Of a stretch of 64,000 bases of DNA, positions 25,587-35,662 are shown piece after piece (position 1 is the stretch's first letter; the number at the start of each line of letters is the position of its first letter). The stretch comes from Episyrphus balteatus (taxonomy: Eukaryota; Arthropoda; Insecta; Diptera; Syrphidae): positions 28,879,679 to 28,943,678 of the forward strand of contig NC_079135.1 of the NCBI RefSeq assembly GCF_945859705.1, in the 5' to 3' direction. The notes below the pieces were generated by a model. It saw only the letters and a list, made by a program, of their open reading frames with translations, was not told the origin of the DNA and did not search any database. Made by a program: the position numbers and the translations under genes.

Positions 25587-26749
25587 CAGTGGCGTACGTT
25601 GAGTCGCCGGGGCCCCAAGGCAAGACTAAAGTTTGGGCCCCTTTGATATTTGGGGGCCCCTTAGATACAAAAAAAAAGTAAGTATACGCCATACATTTTT
25701 TTTTGTATGGCTTATTTATTTTTAGGTTTATTTTAATGTTTTAATATGTTCGTTATGCACTTTGCTATACTTACTTACCAAAAATTAAATATTTAGAGAC
25801 CTCTAAAATAAAAATTTGTATAGCTTAGAATTAATAGTTCTTGGGGCCTCTGTTCTGAAGTAATATGTACACATCTGATTTTCTATCATCAATGTAGTTT
25901 ATTTCTTTTGGGGCCTATGAAAAATTATTTTTGGGGCCTCAAAATTAAGTGCTTAGAGGCCCCTAAAATATTATTGGTATTGGGGCCTCTGTTCCGAAGT
26001 AATATTCTGAATGCAACCAATAACGTAATGTTTTTATTTTGGGCCCTGATGTATTTGTGTTGGGGCCCCTGAATTGATATTTAATTTTACATTTGATTGT
26101 TTTGAACCACTGAAGTAAAAGGTTTTGATGATCCTCAAATAATATTATTTGTCATGCCATCAAAAAATTTGATGAATATTTTTGGGCTCCTTAGTAATAG
26201 AGTTTGGGGCCCCCAATTAATATTTGATTGCCTTTCAACTAACGGGGCTCCTGAAAAATTATTTTTTGGGACCCTTCATATAATATTTTTGGAGCCCCGA
26301 AGTCATATTTTTTTGGGGCTCCTAAAGTAATATTTAGTAATCCATCAACAAATGTAATTTAATTTAAAAAACTATTTTTTTTTTAAATTTAATTTTTTGG
26401 GGGCCCTGAAGTAAAGGCTTTTGGGGCCCCTGACCTGAAGTTGTTTGCTTTTTTGGGGCCCATAATGTATTGACTTGAGTAATATTTGGTATGCTATTAA
26501 CAAAACTTTTTTTGCTTTTTTAGGGCCTCTAATGTATTATTTGTGGTTGCAAAGATTTTTCAAGTAATATTTTTTGGGGCCCTAAGATTATTATAATTTT
26601 TCTTTGAAAATAGCAGTTTATTTTGTTGGGGTAACCTTTTTTTTAAATCAATATATTATATTATCTGCATTGTCTCCAGTGGGGGAACTGGATTCGGTCG
26701 GGGGCCCCGGGGCGCCGCCCCGCTTGCCCCAAGGGAGTGTACGCCCCTG
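25587..26749. mobile_element. hAT-type non-autonomous element with GGGGCC-rich core
   Basis: The left end CAGTGGCGTACG (25587) faces the inverted right end CGTACACTCCCTTGGGGC read from 26746 leftwards (CAGGGGCGTACAC on the minus strand). An exact 8-bp duplication GCCACTAA lies at 25579-25586 and 26750-26757. Short CAGNGGCGTA-type TIRs with 8-bp duplications are the hallmark of the hAT superfamily. The whole 1.16-kb interior is a degenerate array of TTTGGGGCCCCT, TGGGGCCTC and AATAATATTT words spaced every 30-60 bp. There is no transposase frame. Confidence 0.9.
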
Positions 26750-26884
26750 GCCACTAATATAGGGTGTTTTTTTTTTAGAAGTTTGCTTTTGAAGAAGAAA
26801 GAAAATGTAATGTAATTTAATCTTATGGCGGAAATTTAGCTTTATTATAAAGATAAGGGTTTATTATTACGTTTTAAAAATGAA

Positions 26885-27192
26885 ATGTATGACATTTAGC
26901 CTCATCTTGTTGGAACCAATGGTCGCCCACATCAACATTCTTCAATTCAAGGACAAACGAAAAAGTTGACTATAACATTATGGTCGACTTTTTTTTGTTG
27001 TTGAAGAAATATGCATATATCATTGGTTGATCATTCCAAATAGGACAATTTTGTTTCTTAACGTACCTGTTCAACCAAAAATGAGCTTTATCGCTAAACA
27101 AATTTTTCTTGTGACAATCGGGATTAGAGGCCATTTCGTTTTGGGCCCATTCAATAAACGTGTGACATGCTTGATGGCTATTCGGCTATTTA
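26885..27192 (-). pseudogene. Tc1/mariner-type transposase fragment, inactivated
   Basis: Reading the minus strand from 27192, an open stretch gives FIEWAQNEMASNPDC and then LFSDKAHFWLNRYVKKQN. This is the region around the first catalytic Asp (SDEAHF in intact relatives). A stop follows shortly after WNDQPMIYAYF. After a frame change, LKNVDVGDHWFQQDEAKCHT covers the second catalytic Asp (WFQQDGA in relatives). The roughly 60 residues normally between the two motifs are largely deleted and no third Asp region is present. The protein would have been a DDE/D transposase acting on the flanking inverted repeats. It is dead by stop, frameshift and deletion. Confidence 0.85.
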
Positions 27193-27230
27193 TTATGAAA
27201 TGACAATTTAAACATGAGCATAAATCAAGT

Positions 27231-27321
27231 GACAGTTCGCTGGCCGAGAATTATAAGGATGTATGTTTTATGGAAATCCCTGCAGACATGCAACCCTATA
27301 ATTCTCAGCCAGCGAGTTGTC
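27231..27321. repeat. Hairpin, 35-nt arms
   Basis: 27231-27265 (GACAGTTCGCTGGCCGAGAA onward) pairs with 27287-27321 with about six mismatches, leaving a 21-nt loop. It lies inside the Tc1/mariner relic and may be a separate miniature insertion. Confidence 0.7.
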
Positions 27322-27477
27322 AAAAAGACCAACTCTGAAAAAGTATTGAAATTAAAAAAAAAAAAACACTCTTATAACTAGAATTATAGAGTAGAGGTTT
27401 TTAACCGAACATTCAGAACAGAAAAAAAATTAGAAGATATGTATTATATTTTAAAATAATCACATTAACAATAAAAA

Positions 27478-27700
27478 TGCCTATTCACAGAAAATTCCTT
27501 TAGAAGGCACAAAAGAAAACAAAGAAAAACTTTTCTTGAGAATGAAAACCAAGGATGTTCCAATTTTGGAAAACTTAAATTTCCTATAGTTCTTACGGTT
27601 TAAAACAAATACTTTTTGACGTGATAACGTCTTATAAATCGATGAACCATGGCAGCCACCACAAAAAAGTGACGCCATTTTCTAACGTTACACTCTCGCA
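27478..27700 (-). other. Possible first exon, unconfirmed
   Basis: A minus-strand frame starts at 27678 in a good initiation context (AGAAAATGGCG) and reads MASLFCGGCHGSSIYKTLSR, continuing to 27481. Within it, AACC|GTAAGAAC at about 27600 could serve as a splice donor. Upstream is an unusually GC-rich 40 bp (CACTGCGAAAGTGCGAGAG). I do not recognise the protein and found no partner exon. It may equally be chance. Confidence 0.2.
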
Positions 27701-28424
27701 CTTTCGCAGTGCGGCAAAAAATTTCAATTAAAAATTAAAAATAAACTATTAGAGATACAAAAATCTTCTATAGCTTATTTGAAAGATAATAACCTAAAGC
27801 TTAATCCGAATGAAGGATTTCTAAAAAATTCCGTCATTTAATAGGGTAAACAGGGGTAAAACGGAAAGATGAAATTGATTTTTTTTGCTAAAGATAGATG
27901 AGATTAGTTTAAAAATAACTGCATTTAAGAAAAAATTCTAAAAAATTTTGAAACCTAGCTATAACGTTTTGTTTGAACGTTGTACACGTGTTGGGGCTAT
28001 GACAAAATGATGATTGTAAAGGAATTTTTTTTTTTGACAATTCTAAAGATGCCAGGTGAAATATGAGAGAAAAAAAAATTAGGCGTCTGATACGGATTTT
28101 TTCCAACACTCTGCGCTTCCAAATATGAATTTTTGAAAAACACCTTGTTTTTTAGGTGTATTTTTGATTTTTAGCTTTTTTTTGGAGCGTTCAAAAAATC
28201 TCAAATTTAAAGGACATGTAGGTAGGCATACATGTGCAAAAATGCAAAAACTTGGAATCGTTAAGTGAGTTTTGACTGAATAACGGAAGAAACAATTTTT
28301 TAAAAAACACGTTTTTTTGCCGTTTTTAACCGATTTTCATCGTTTTTTATTTTTATCTTTTTTCTTTAATAGATACAGGAATAAAGTATACATAGTAATG
28401 ATAGACCATGACTACGACTATATG
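27701..28424. other. Non-coding, no gene seen
   Basis: AT-rich sequence with poly-T runs. Its style (GTTTTTAACCGATTTTC, CTCAAATTTAAAGG) suggests old dispersed repeat, but no boundary could be placed. Confidence 0.4.
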
Positions 28425-29100
28425 CGTGCGAAGTTTCAATCATTTTCGTAAACACAATTTTGAGATAACGGTTAGAATTCAACAGGTTATAACTTTTGAC
28501 CAAGAGCAGATAGAAATTTTATTAAACTTTTATGAGCATCCTGATACAATTACCTTTCATTAAGTATATCACACATAACGGTAGGCTAACTACAAGCTAC
28601 ACAATGTTAAATCAAGAAACTTGCGAAAAACCTCAAAACACCAGTGGAGATCTGTTGCCCCCCGAACAGCCAACAGTGTGGGAAGTACCGTAATCTCAGT
28701 CTGGAAATTCGACATGGTTGACTTTAAAAAATTGTAACTTCTCTTGTAGGCATCTTTTAAATGAGATTGATAAGTCATATGAAAGGTGAAATAATAAGCT
28801 TTCACATGGTATATATTTTTTATAGGTTGTCAAACAAAAAAATGGATTCCATAGTCTGAGAACATAAAAATAAAAATTTTTTTTTTGCTTTTTTTTAATG
28901 AAATTTGATCGAGTTCAAAAAATTTTAGCTCTTTTTGTAGATGTCTCATAGACCTGATATATATATTTTGAGCTAAGACAATAAGCTTTCAGATGGCATA
29001 AAATTTTGTATAGGTTGTAAGGGAAAAAATGGAATTAATGACGTGAGAAGATAAAAAAAAAATTAATATAATGAGAAAATAAAAAAGCAATTTTTTTTAG
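28425..29100. repeat. Dispersed repeat copy with a 187-bp tandem duplication
   Basis: 28425-28845 is the reverse complement of 32041-32440 at moderate identity. Shared words include ATAACGGT, CAGTCTGGAAATTCGACATG and GGTGAAATAATAAGCTTTC. Within it, about 28727-28913 and 28914-29100 are two tandem units (AATAAGCTTTCACATGG / AATAAGCTTTCAGATGG). Confidence 0.65.
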
Positions 29101-32040
29101 CTTCTTCTTGTAAATTATGATTGTTTGAAATAAGTAAACGCTTCAATTGACTCATTTTAAACAAAAGCACACAACCTGTTTTCTGACGACGTTATTACGT
29201 AAAATCATCGTCCTTAAATTGGCTTCACAGACAACTTCTTTTGGGAAGTTGTTAAGGGAACAAGAAAAAATCGTGATTTTTTTTAATGATTTTCGATAGG
29301 TAAAAAATGATCGCATCATGACAATGTGTTGTTTTAGGTTTATATGACAAAATATTTTATTTCTAACGGTAAAATATCTTAATTGTTGGAACCAAAATTT
29401 TCAAATTTTTTTTTGTTTTTACTTTTCTAATAAAAAAGTGGAAAATTTTGTGGTGAAATGATTATTATTTATAAAAATTTAATTTATTTGTCTTCAAGAT
29501 TCTTTTTGTTTCAAACTTTTAAACTACTTTTGACTTTGACTATCAATATCTTAACAACGAATATTTTAACAGAAAATTCAAGGATTTATTAAAAAACTTC
29601 ATTCAATTCTCTACAGAGAAATTAGGCTTACTTTGTTAAAAAAATGTTTTCTTATACATTTGAGATAAATTTAGAAAAGCTATCAAAATATGCATTTTTA
29701 CGGTTTTTTAGAAAATGTGTTCGCTGTTTTATAACTACGGGTGATAAGATTAAACTGAGGCTTAATTTTTAAAGCTAAATATACCTGAAATTTATATGCA
29801 AAGTTTTAGACTTATTCATCAAGCAGTTTTTCTGTTGTAAAGGTTAAAACTTTTGAGATGAAATAAAACACCATATTTCTGCAGCTGTAAATGACTTACT
29901 TCGAATCACTTTTTTTATGAGAAAAATCAAATTCTTTTGAGTTTATTTGAACATTTAATTAATAAATATCGTACCAAAGAAAAATTAAAAATTTTCAAAA
30001 TTAGTTAAAATATCCAAAAATGGTAGGTATAAGAAGTTATTTTTTTCAAAATTTATTTTTTTTTTTTCTGAAAACTTTTAGTTTTTTTTTTTTATTTATC
30101 TAAAATTTAAACGAATTTTATTAATAAAATATTCAAATAAACTCAAGATAAACTTCATACGACAGTGACGAGCATTTTTTTTAATATTGTTATCACCTTT
30201 TGCCCCTTCTTAATATTTTATAAAAGAAGTTTAAAAATTTAACATCACACACAAACAGTTTTTAATTAAATCCCTTCTTCTCGAGAAGATGACAAGAAAA
30301 TCCTTTCAAGTATGTTACTATCCTCCTTCTAAGCTTTAACATACATTTTCCAAATTGCAATTGCATCATCTTTTCCCACCATATCTCGTCGTTGTAGTTG
30401 CAACCACATTTTCTCTATATACAACTCGAAGACTCTACAAACTACCTTGGGAGTCATAAATTTCCACTAAAGAAGATTAACGTCGAAGCTTCCCAATTAA
30501 TATTACCACCCTCTATACTTCAAGTTATACCTCTTTTAACTCTACTCCTACATATTTTGCCATGGTGCCATGGTATCAGAGAATGAGAGAGAATAGTATC
30601 AGTAGAACGCGCGATAACCAACAACGACCGACACGACCAACAATGACGACAATGACGACGATGTCGTCGACAACCAACCATTTAAACTTAATTATCGAAA
30701 TTAAATCCTTTGCCTCGAACTCATAAATCCTCTCTCTGCAAAGTGAAAGACAATTATGTCAACAAGGATTTAAGCCCACATAGAGTTATTTTTTTTTTCT
30801 CAGAACTCTGCAGAAGAGTTGCAAGAGAAGCAGAGGAGCGAAAAAACGCTCTATATATATATTTTTTTTTTTTTTTTTTATTTTGCTTGACTGTAAGTCA
30901 CCACGGAATGTTAAACTATTATAAGTTTTCTTTTTTAAGGACTCATGTACTTTAATCCATCCGACATGTGTATATAGAGGATATCCGGACAAGGACTCAT
31001 TAAGTGCTATGGTTTTATTTTTTTTTTTTTTCGTATTTTTTTCCTCCTCACTCATCCTAGTGAACATGGACAAGCCGAAAGACCATGTGCACAACGACGA
31101 TACATATAAGAAAAAAATGCATCTTTCTAGACTAAAACTATCATCCTACCATATGAAGAAGATGCAGGCGGGGGAGGATGTGAAAAAGTGCAAAAAAAAA
31201 AAAAAAACAAAATGGAAAAAGGATAACGAGAAGTTTTATTCGTTATCCTTTGTACCCGGACAGATAGAAATAAAAATGATGGTAGAAATGCTATAGTGGA
31301 AGAGTGTGGTGAGTGGTAAATGGTATATTGGTAGTTGGAAGAAGCGAAAGAACTCTGTATGACGCAGCACGAAAAATGCGGCAAAAAAAAGTTTTTTTTT
31401 TAATTTTTTTTGTTTTGTTTCGAAGGTTCTTTATATTTTTATCATTGTTGCTGATGGTTCTGTGGTTCATTGGACAAAGGATAACAAACGAGTAAGTGGA
31501 AATAGCTTTGTTCCTGGAGGATATAAATACAACATATATAGACATATGGGAAAGATACAGCTAAAGAAAGGGCATTATTATTGTTGTGTTTATCTTTATA
31601 CCGCACACAACTGAAAGTAGTCATCAGCCGTGAAGCTGTAAAAAGTAATTAAGACTTTCACAAAATAAAGAGCCACTTTTCGGTTAAAATGAACGAAGCT
31701 ATTTTATGGTACTTAAATCTGGGAGAGGAACATTTATAAAATTTTCGTTTGCAATTTTTCGTGAAAGTTTTTTTTTGTTGTCTTTAAGAATTGGAATTCA
31801 ATGTTTAATATTTTGGCCAAAAGTCTGTAAATATTAGGGTGCTTCTTAGCAACTTTTAATGTATCAGTACAAAATTATTATTGACTTGGATTTAAGTTAT
31901 TGTTCCCTTAGTTGCCCAGTTAAAAAATGTGTGCAATTCACACGTGGTAGAAGTGAAACCTTAAAAAAAAAATCATTTTTCTCAAAAAAAAAAAAAAAAA
32001 AATCGAAAAAATCTACGTTTTTTTATTCCATCACCTTTGA
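29101..32040. other. Non-coding, no gene seen
   Basis: Very AT-rich, with long poly-A and poly-T tracts (30050-30100, 30860-30880, 31190-31206, 31385-31410, 31985-32000). Two NcoI-like CCATGG steps lie near 30550-30570. Open frames are all low-complexity. Confidence 0.5.
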
Positions 32041-32440
32041 ATTCATTTTTTTTACATGACAACCTAAAATAAATTTTATATCCTCTGAAAGCTTATTATT
32101 TCACCTTTTATATGACGCTTCAATTATATTCCTACCATGCCTACAAAAAAAGTAAGACATTTTTAAAGCCAACCATGTCGAAATTTCAAACTGAGATTAC
32201 GGTACTGGTCATCGGCAACAGATCTTTTGTTTTAAGGTATTTTTCAAGTTTTTTAATTTAAGATTGTGTAATTTGTAGAGCACGTGCCGTTATGTGTGAT
32301 ATATGAAATGAAAAGTAATACTTACCATCACTAGATCAAAAGATATTACGTGTTTAGAAAAAAAAACATCTTTTCACCGTTATCTCAGGATTTTGAATAT
32401 GAAATAAATTGAAATTTTGCAAAATTACAGTTTATTTAAA
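32041..32440. repeat. Dispersed repeat copy, inverted relative to 28425-28845
   Basis: Carries GAAAGCTTATTATTTCACC, CCAACCATGTCGAAATTTCA and GAGATTACGGTACT as reverse complements of the copy 3.6 kb upstream. The two may be ends of a larger old insertion or independent copies. Confidence 0.65.
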
Positions 32441-33233
32441 GTAAATCATATGTACAGAAATTTTAGTTTTAAACCTTGATGAACTTAACCTACTGCTTTG
32501 ATACACGTCATTATTAAATTGGCTTCCCAGATGCACGAGAAGAAGACATCAAGTATGATGACTTGAAAGAAGTGGTTGTGAAGGTGAAAACTTGATAAAA
32601 TTTATCTGAGATGAATCCGCTCTTTTTAGTAGCTTATTCCGCGGTTGTATTTCATTTTAAGCTTGAATAAGAGCCAATCTTAAACAAAAATGTTGAGAGA
32701 GTTCTGGATGTTTGCCCTTTAAATTACTGTAACTTCCTTAAGTTCAGTCATTTGACCCTTAAACTCGTAATTTAACACTCCAGACTTTGCTATTATCATT
32801 CTCTTTTGATCAAAAATTCATCACAACTTTTAAATGTCAATCTTAAGTGAAAACCTATCAGTTTTTCAAAATAATTTCCACTATCATCATCATCAACATC
32901 ATCTTTCCCAAACTCAACTCAAGTACAAAATTATTTCGTCGTCATCCTGCTCCTACAAATTTTGCATTGCAAATTCATAAACAATAGAAAAGTCATCGTC
33001 ATCGTTTCCATTGTTGCACTTTGAACTGAGAAATTTTGTGATTCCTGGAAGGGAAATTTCATCTTTCAACTCAGAACACACACACAAAATCTGACGAGAA
33101 CAAAAATGTAAAACATACAACAAATCGTCTTGTTCAGTGGTTTCGTTTTGTCAATCTTGAAATTCCATCAAAGGTCTCTACTGCGAAATGCATAATTTTT
33201 GATGTGTGCGGTGAATATACATTTTGATGCGTC
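32441..33233. other. Presumed 3' flank of the minus-strand membrane-protein gene
   Basis: Lies downstream (minus strand) of the stop codon at 33234-33236. No clear AATAAA polyadenylation site was picked out close to the stop, so the 3' UTR limit is unknown. ATC(A/T)TC-rich patches occur at 32880-33005. Confidence 0.35.
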
Positions 33234-33454
33234 TCATATACGAAACCATAACTGGGATGCATAGGAATAAATTACAGCAAAAAAAAGCACTGATACTGTT
33301 GCCACAATCAAAGGATCATGGTGAGTAAGCATTTTGCTAGGCAACCGAAGAGCAAAAGCATATATCTGTCCTGCCCATTGTCTTACACGCGCATCATCAT
33401 TTATTCTTTGTTCCTGGCCAAAATTGCAAAACAACGTAGTTGAAACAAGGAGAC
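33234..33454 (-). CDS. Last exon of an unidentified membrane protein
   Basis: On the minus strand a good 3' splice site (TTCTATTCTTGTGCAG) precedes an exon starting at 33454. It is open for 73 codons to TGA at 33234-33236. It begins with two bases (GT) of a split codon, which fits the single overhanging G of the exon at 35509-35662. The product continues a hydrophobic helix (LLVSTTLFCNFG), then a polar stretch (INDDARVRQWAGQIYAF), and ends in a second membrane helix (LIVATVSVLFFAVIYSYAS) with the short tail QLWFRI. The C-terminus thus has two predicted membrane spans about 45 residues apart. I do not recognise the family. Base composition is more GC-rich than the surroundings, as expected for coding DNA. 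Confidence 0.6.
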
Positions 33455-35508
33455 CTGCACAAGAATAGAAAGTGCACCTGTTTATCCTAAAGGGAGATAT
33501 ATTTGCAATGAGAAAAAAAATTTTTTTTTAAAGAAAATTCGTCTATTTTTTATAATTCACAGTTACTTGGTGAATCGAGCTTAAAAGCTATAAACTTTTT
33601 TGATCGCCTGGAACTTACGGAAGAATGCGATTACATTGAACTATTTTGAGAGAGAATAATTTTCATGGCATCACCCCAATAAGGAAAAAAAAAAACATTT
33701 TTGTAAAATTTACAATTTTTCAGAAAAATATCTTACTTCTGAACTTTTGTAACCCAATTTTTTGTTTTAATTTTCTCCAATTTTTGTTTAAAATAAGAAC
33801 TTAAGGTAACGCAAGTGTTACAAACCTATCTGCTTCTGAAAATGTCCTTAAGGCCTCGACAAGCTTTAAACCTTTGTTGAATGGTGGGATGTATTTTCGC
33901 AGAAACAAACCTACGTGTACAATGTACATGAAGGTATTCTTTCTATAAACAAGGAAAGGTCTTTATATGATTTCATGGCAGCTATATGAAAAGCATCCTG
34001 CCTGCCGATGGCTGTGTTAGGGTGCATAATGCGATGCTGAGTTTATTTGAAGTTCACATGAAGGTAACCTGTAGCTTATGTTAGGGCTGAAGCTGGAGTG
34101 TTTCTTTTTTGTAATATCTTCTCTAGTGTCTAGTGTTTTTTTTTTTTGTTGACAAGAGCAGATTTTATACAGAATCCTTCTGTTTGAAAATGAATCTCTC
34201 TTAAGCGATGCAACTGTGTTTGCATTTCGTTATTCCTTAGTTGTTGTATTGTTTTTTTTTTCTTTGGCTTTGTAATATGGATGTTTCTCTTAAGCTATTA
34301 CATTGTGTGTTTGATGTTTGACAAGAGAGCTTTTTAAAAGTGTGATGTTAATGTTACGCTTTCTTTATCCTCTGTGATGTGACAAAGTATATGAATTTCT
34401 TTGTCAAGAGTGTGTTATGATGAATGAAATGAAACATGTGTTTTAGCATTTCTAAAGGTATTTAGGTTTAAGGATGTTATGTTTGACTTGCAACCGCTGT
34501 GTGCAATAAGATGAATCACTCGTTTGTAAGGAGGAAACTTGACAAAAATCCTTGTTGAAGTCAAAGAAATAGATTGTGTGATATGAAGTTGGTTGAGTGT
34601 CACTTGAAGAAAGAGGGATATGATTGAATAAACATATAAAAAGATTTGTCAAGATTAAACAATGCACGATTCATATCTTGAAATAAAAAGGTACAAATTA
34701 CTATTCAATAAAAATGTGTAATATTTTTTTTTAAAATTATGTGTTTGTATCGTTATTCAGTACTCAGCATTTATTAGCCACTATTCGTTATCCATTATTC
34801 ATTATATTTTATCCATTATTCATTATCAATCATCCATTACCCATTATCCATTATCTATTATCCATAATCCATAGTCCATTATCCATTATCTCTTAACCTT
34901 TATCCAGTATCCAGCATCCAGTATCCATTTATAATCATCGATTTATCTAGTATTAAGAACCCAGTATCCATTATCCATTGTCCAGTATCGAGTTTCCATT
35001 ATCCGAAACCCAGTACTATCCGTATCCTTATCTAATATTTACTATCCAGTATCCATTATCCATTATCTGTTATACATTATCTGTTATCCATCCTTAAGTA
35101 ACCATTTCCTAGTACTAAGTATCTAGTATTTAGTATTTACTTTCTAGTATCCACTATCCAGCATTCAGTATTCCAGTATCCAGAATCTAGTATCCAGTTT
35201 CCAGCATAAAGCCAGCTTCGAAAACGTCTGTTTTGCAATTAAACGTTTGATGTTCTTCTTCTGATCACTTGATCTTAAGCAAAGTTTAGAAGACTTTATG
35301 AATTAATTCTGTGGACAAATGAATCTTTGTACAACATTCTTTTAGTACCTATCTCATTTTAAGTTATTTAAGAACACTGTGTCTATCTTATCACAGTTTT
35401 AAAAATTACAAATTAAAGTATTAAAAAGACAAAATCCCAATACACAATCCCTAAAAAAACTTAAGCTTTAAATTTAATTTTCCACAAAAATCAAGCCACT
35501 TCACTCAC
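33455..35508 (-). other. Intron between the two membrane-protein exons (inferred)
   Basis: A 2,054-bp interval bounded on the minus strand by donor GTGAGT (35503-35508) and acceptor CTTGTGCAG (33455-33463). It contains an ATCC-type minisatellite (34752-35215) and otherwise nothing recognisable. Confidence 0.5.
34752..35215. repeat. ATCCATT-type minisatellite
   Basis: About 60 degenerate 6-8-bp units of the form TATCCATTATC / CAGTATCCAG, changing gradually from CCATT-rich to CCAGT-rich across the array. Confidence 0.85.
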
Positions 35509-35662
35509 CCATCTTAAATACCATAAGTCCATATAACCATGCCAACTCATCGGTGTCTAGCCAATTAACGTATTTTCCCCGACTTACTTGCGCCTTATTT
35601 TCTTCTATTGTTTCTTTGCGTTTCTCTGTTTGCACCTTATAACTCCCTCGTAATTGGTATTC
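35509..35662 (-). CDS. Internal exon of the same unidentified membrane protein
   Basis: A 154-nt minus-strand exon between a pyrimidine-rich acceptor (TTTTCTTTGTTTTCTGTAAG) and a consensus donor (ATGG|GTGAGT). It encodes 51 residues plus one base: a charged segment (TEKRKETIEENKAQVSRGK), then VNWLDTDELAWLYGLMVFKM. The membrane helix beginning at LAWLYGLMVFKM is completed across the splice by the next exon's GLLVSTTLF, giving about 24 continuous hydrophobic residues. This supports joining 35509 to 33454 with codon G|GT. An internal GCAA|GTAAGT at about 35580 is a possible alternative donor. The 5' exons were not found. The AAG acceptor is less usual than CAG or TAG. Confidence 0.55.

Larger units (their letters stand above)
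26760..27376. mobile_element. Decayed Tc1/mariner-superfamily element
   Basis: The left end TATAGGGTGTTTTTTTTT (26758 onward) and right end AAAAAACACTCTTATA (about 27361-27376) are inverted to one another. Ends of this AGGGTGT type accompany insect transposases with a WFQQDGA motif, and such a relic lies inside. The left end directly abuts the hAT target duplication ending at 26757. At about 615 bp it is far shorter than a full element. Confidence 0.65.
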
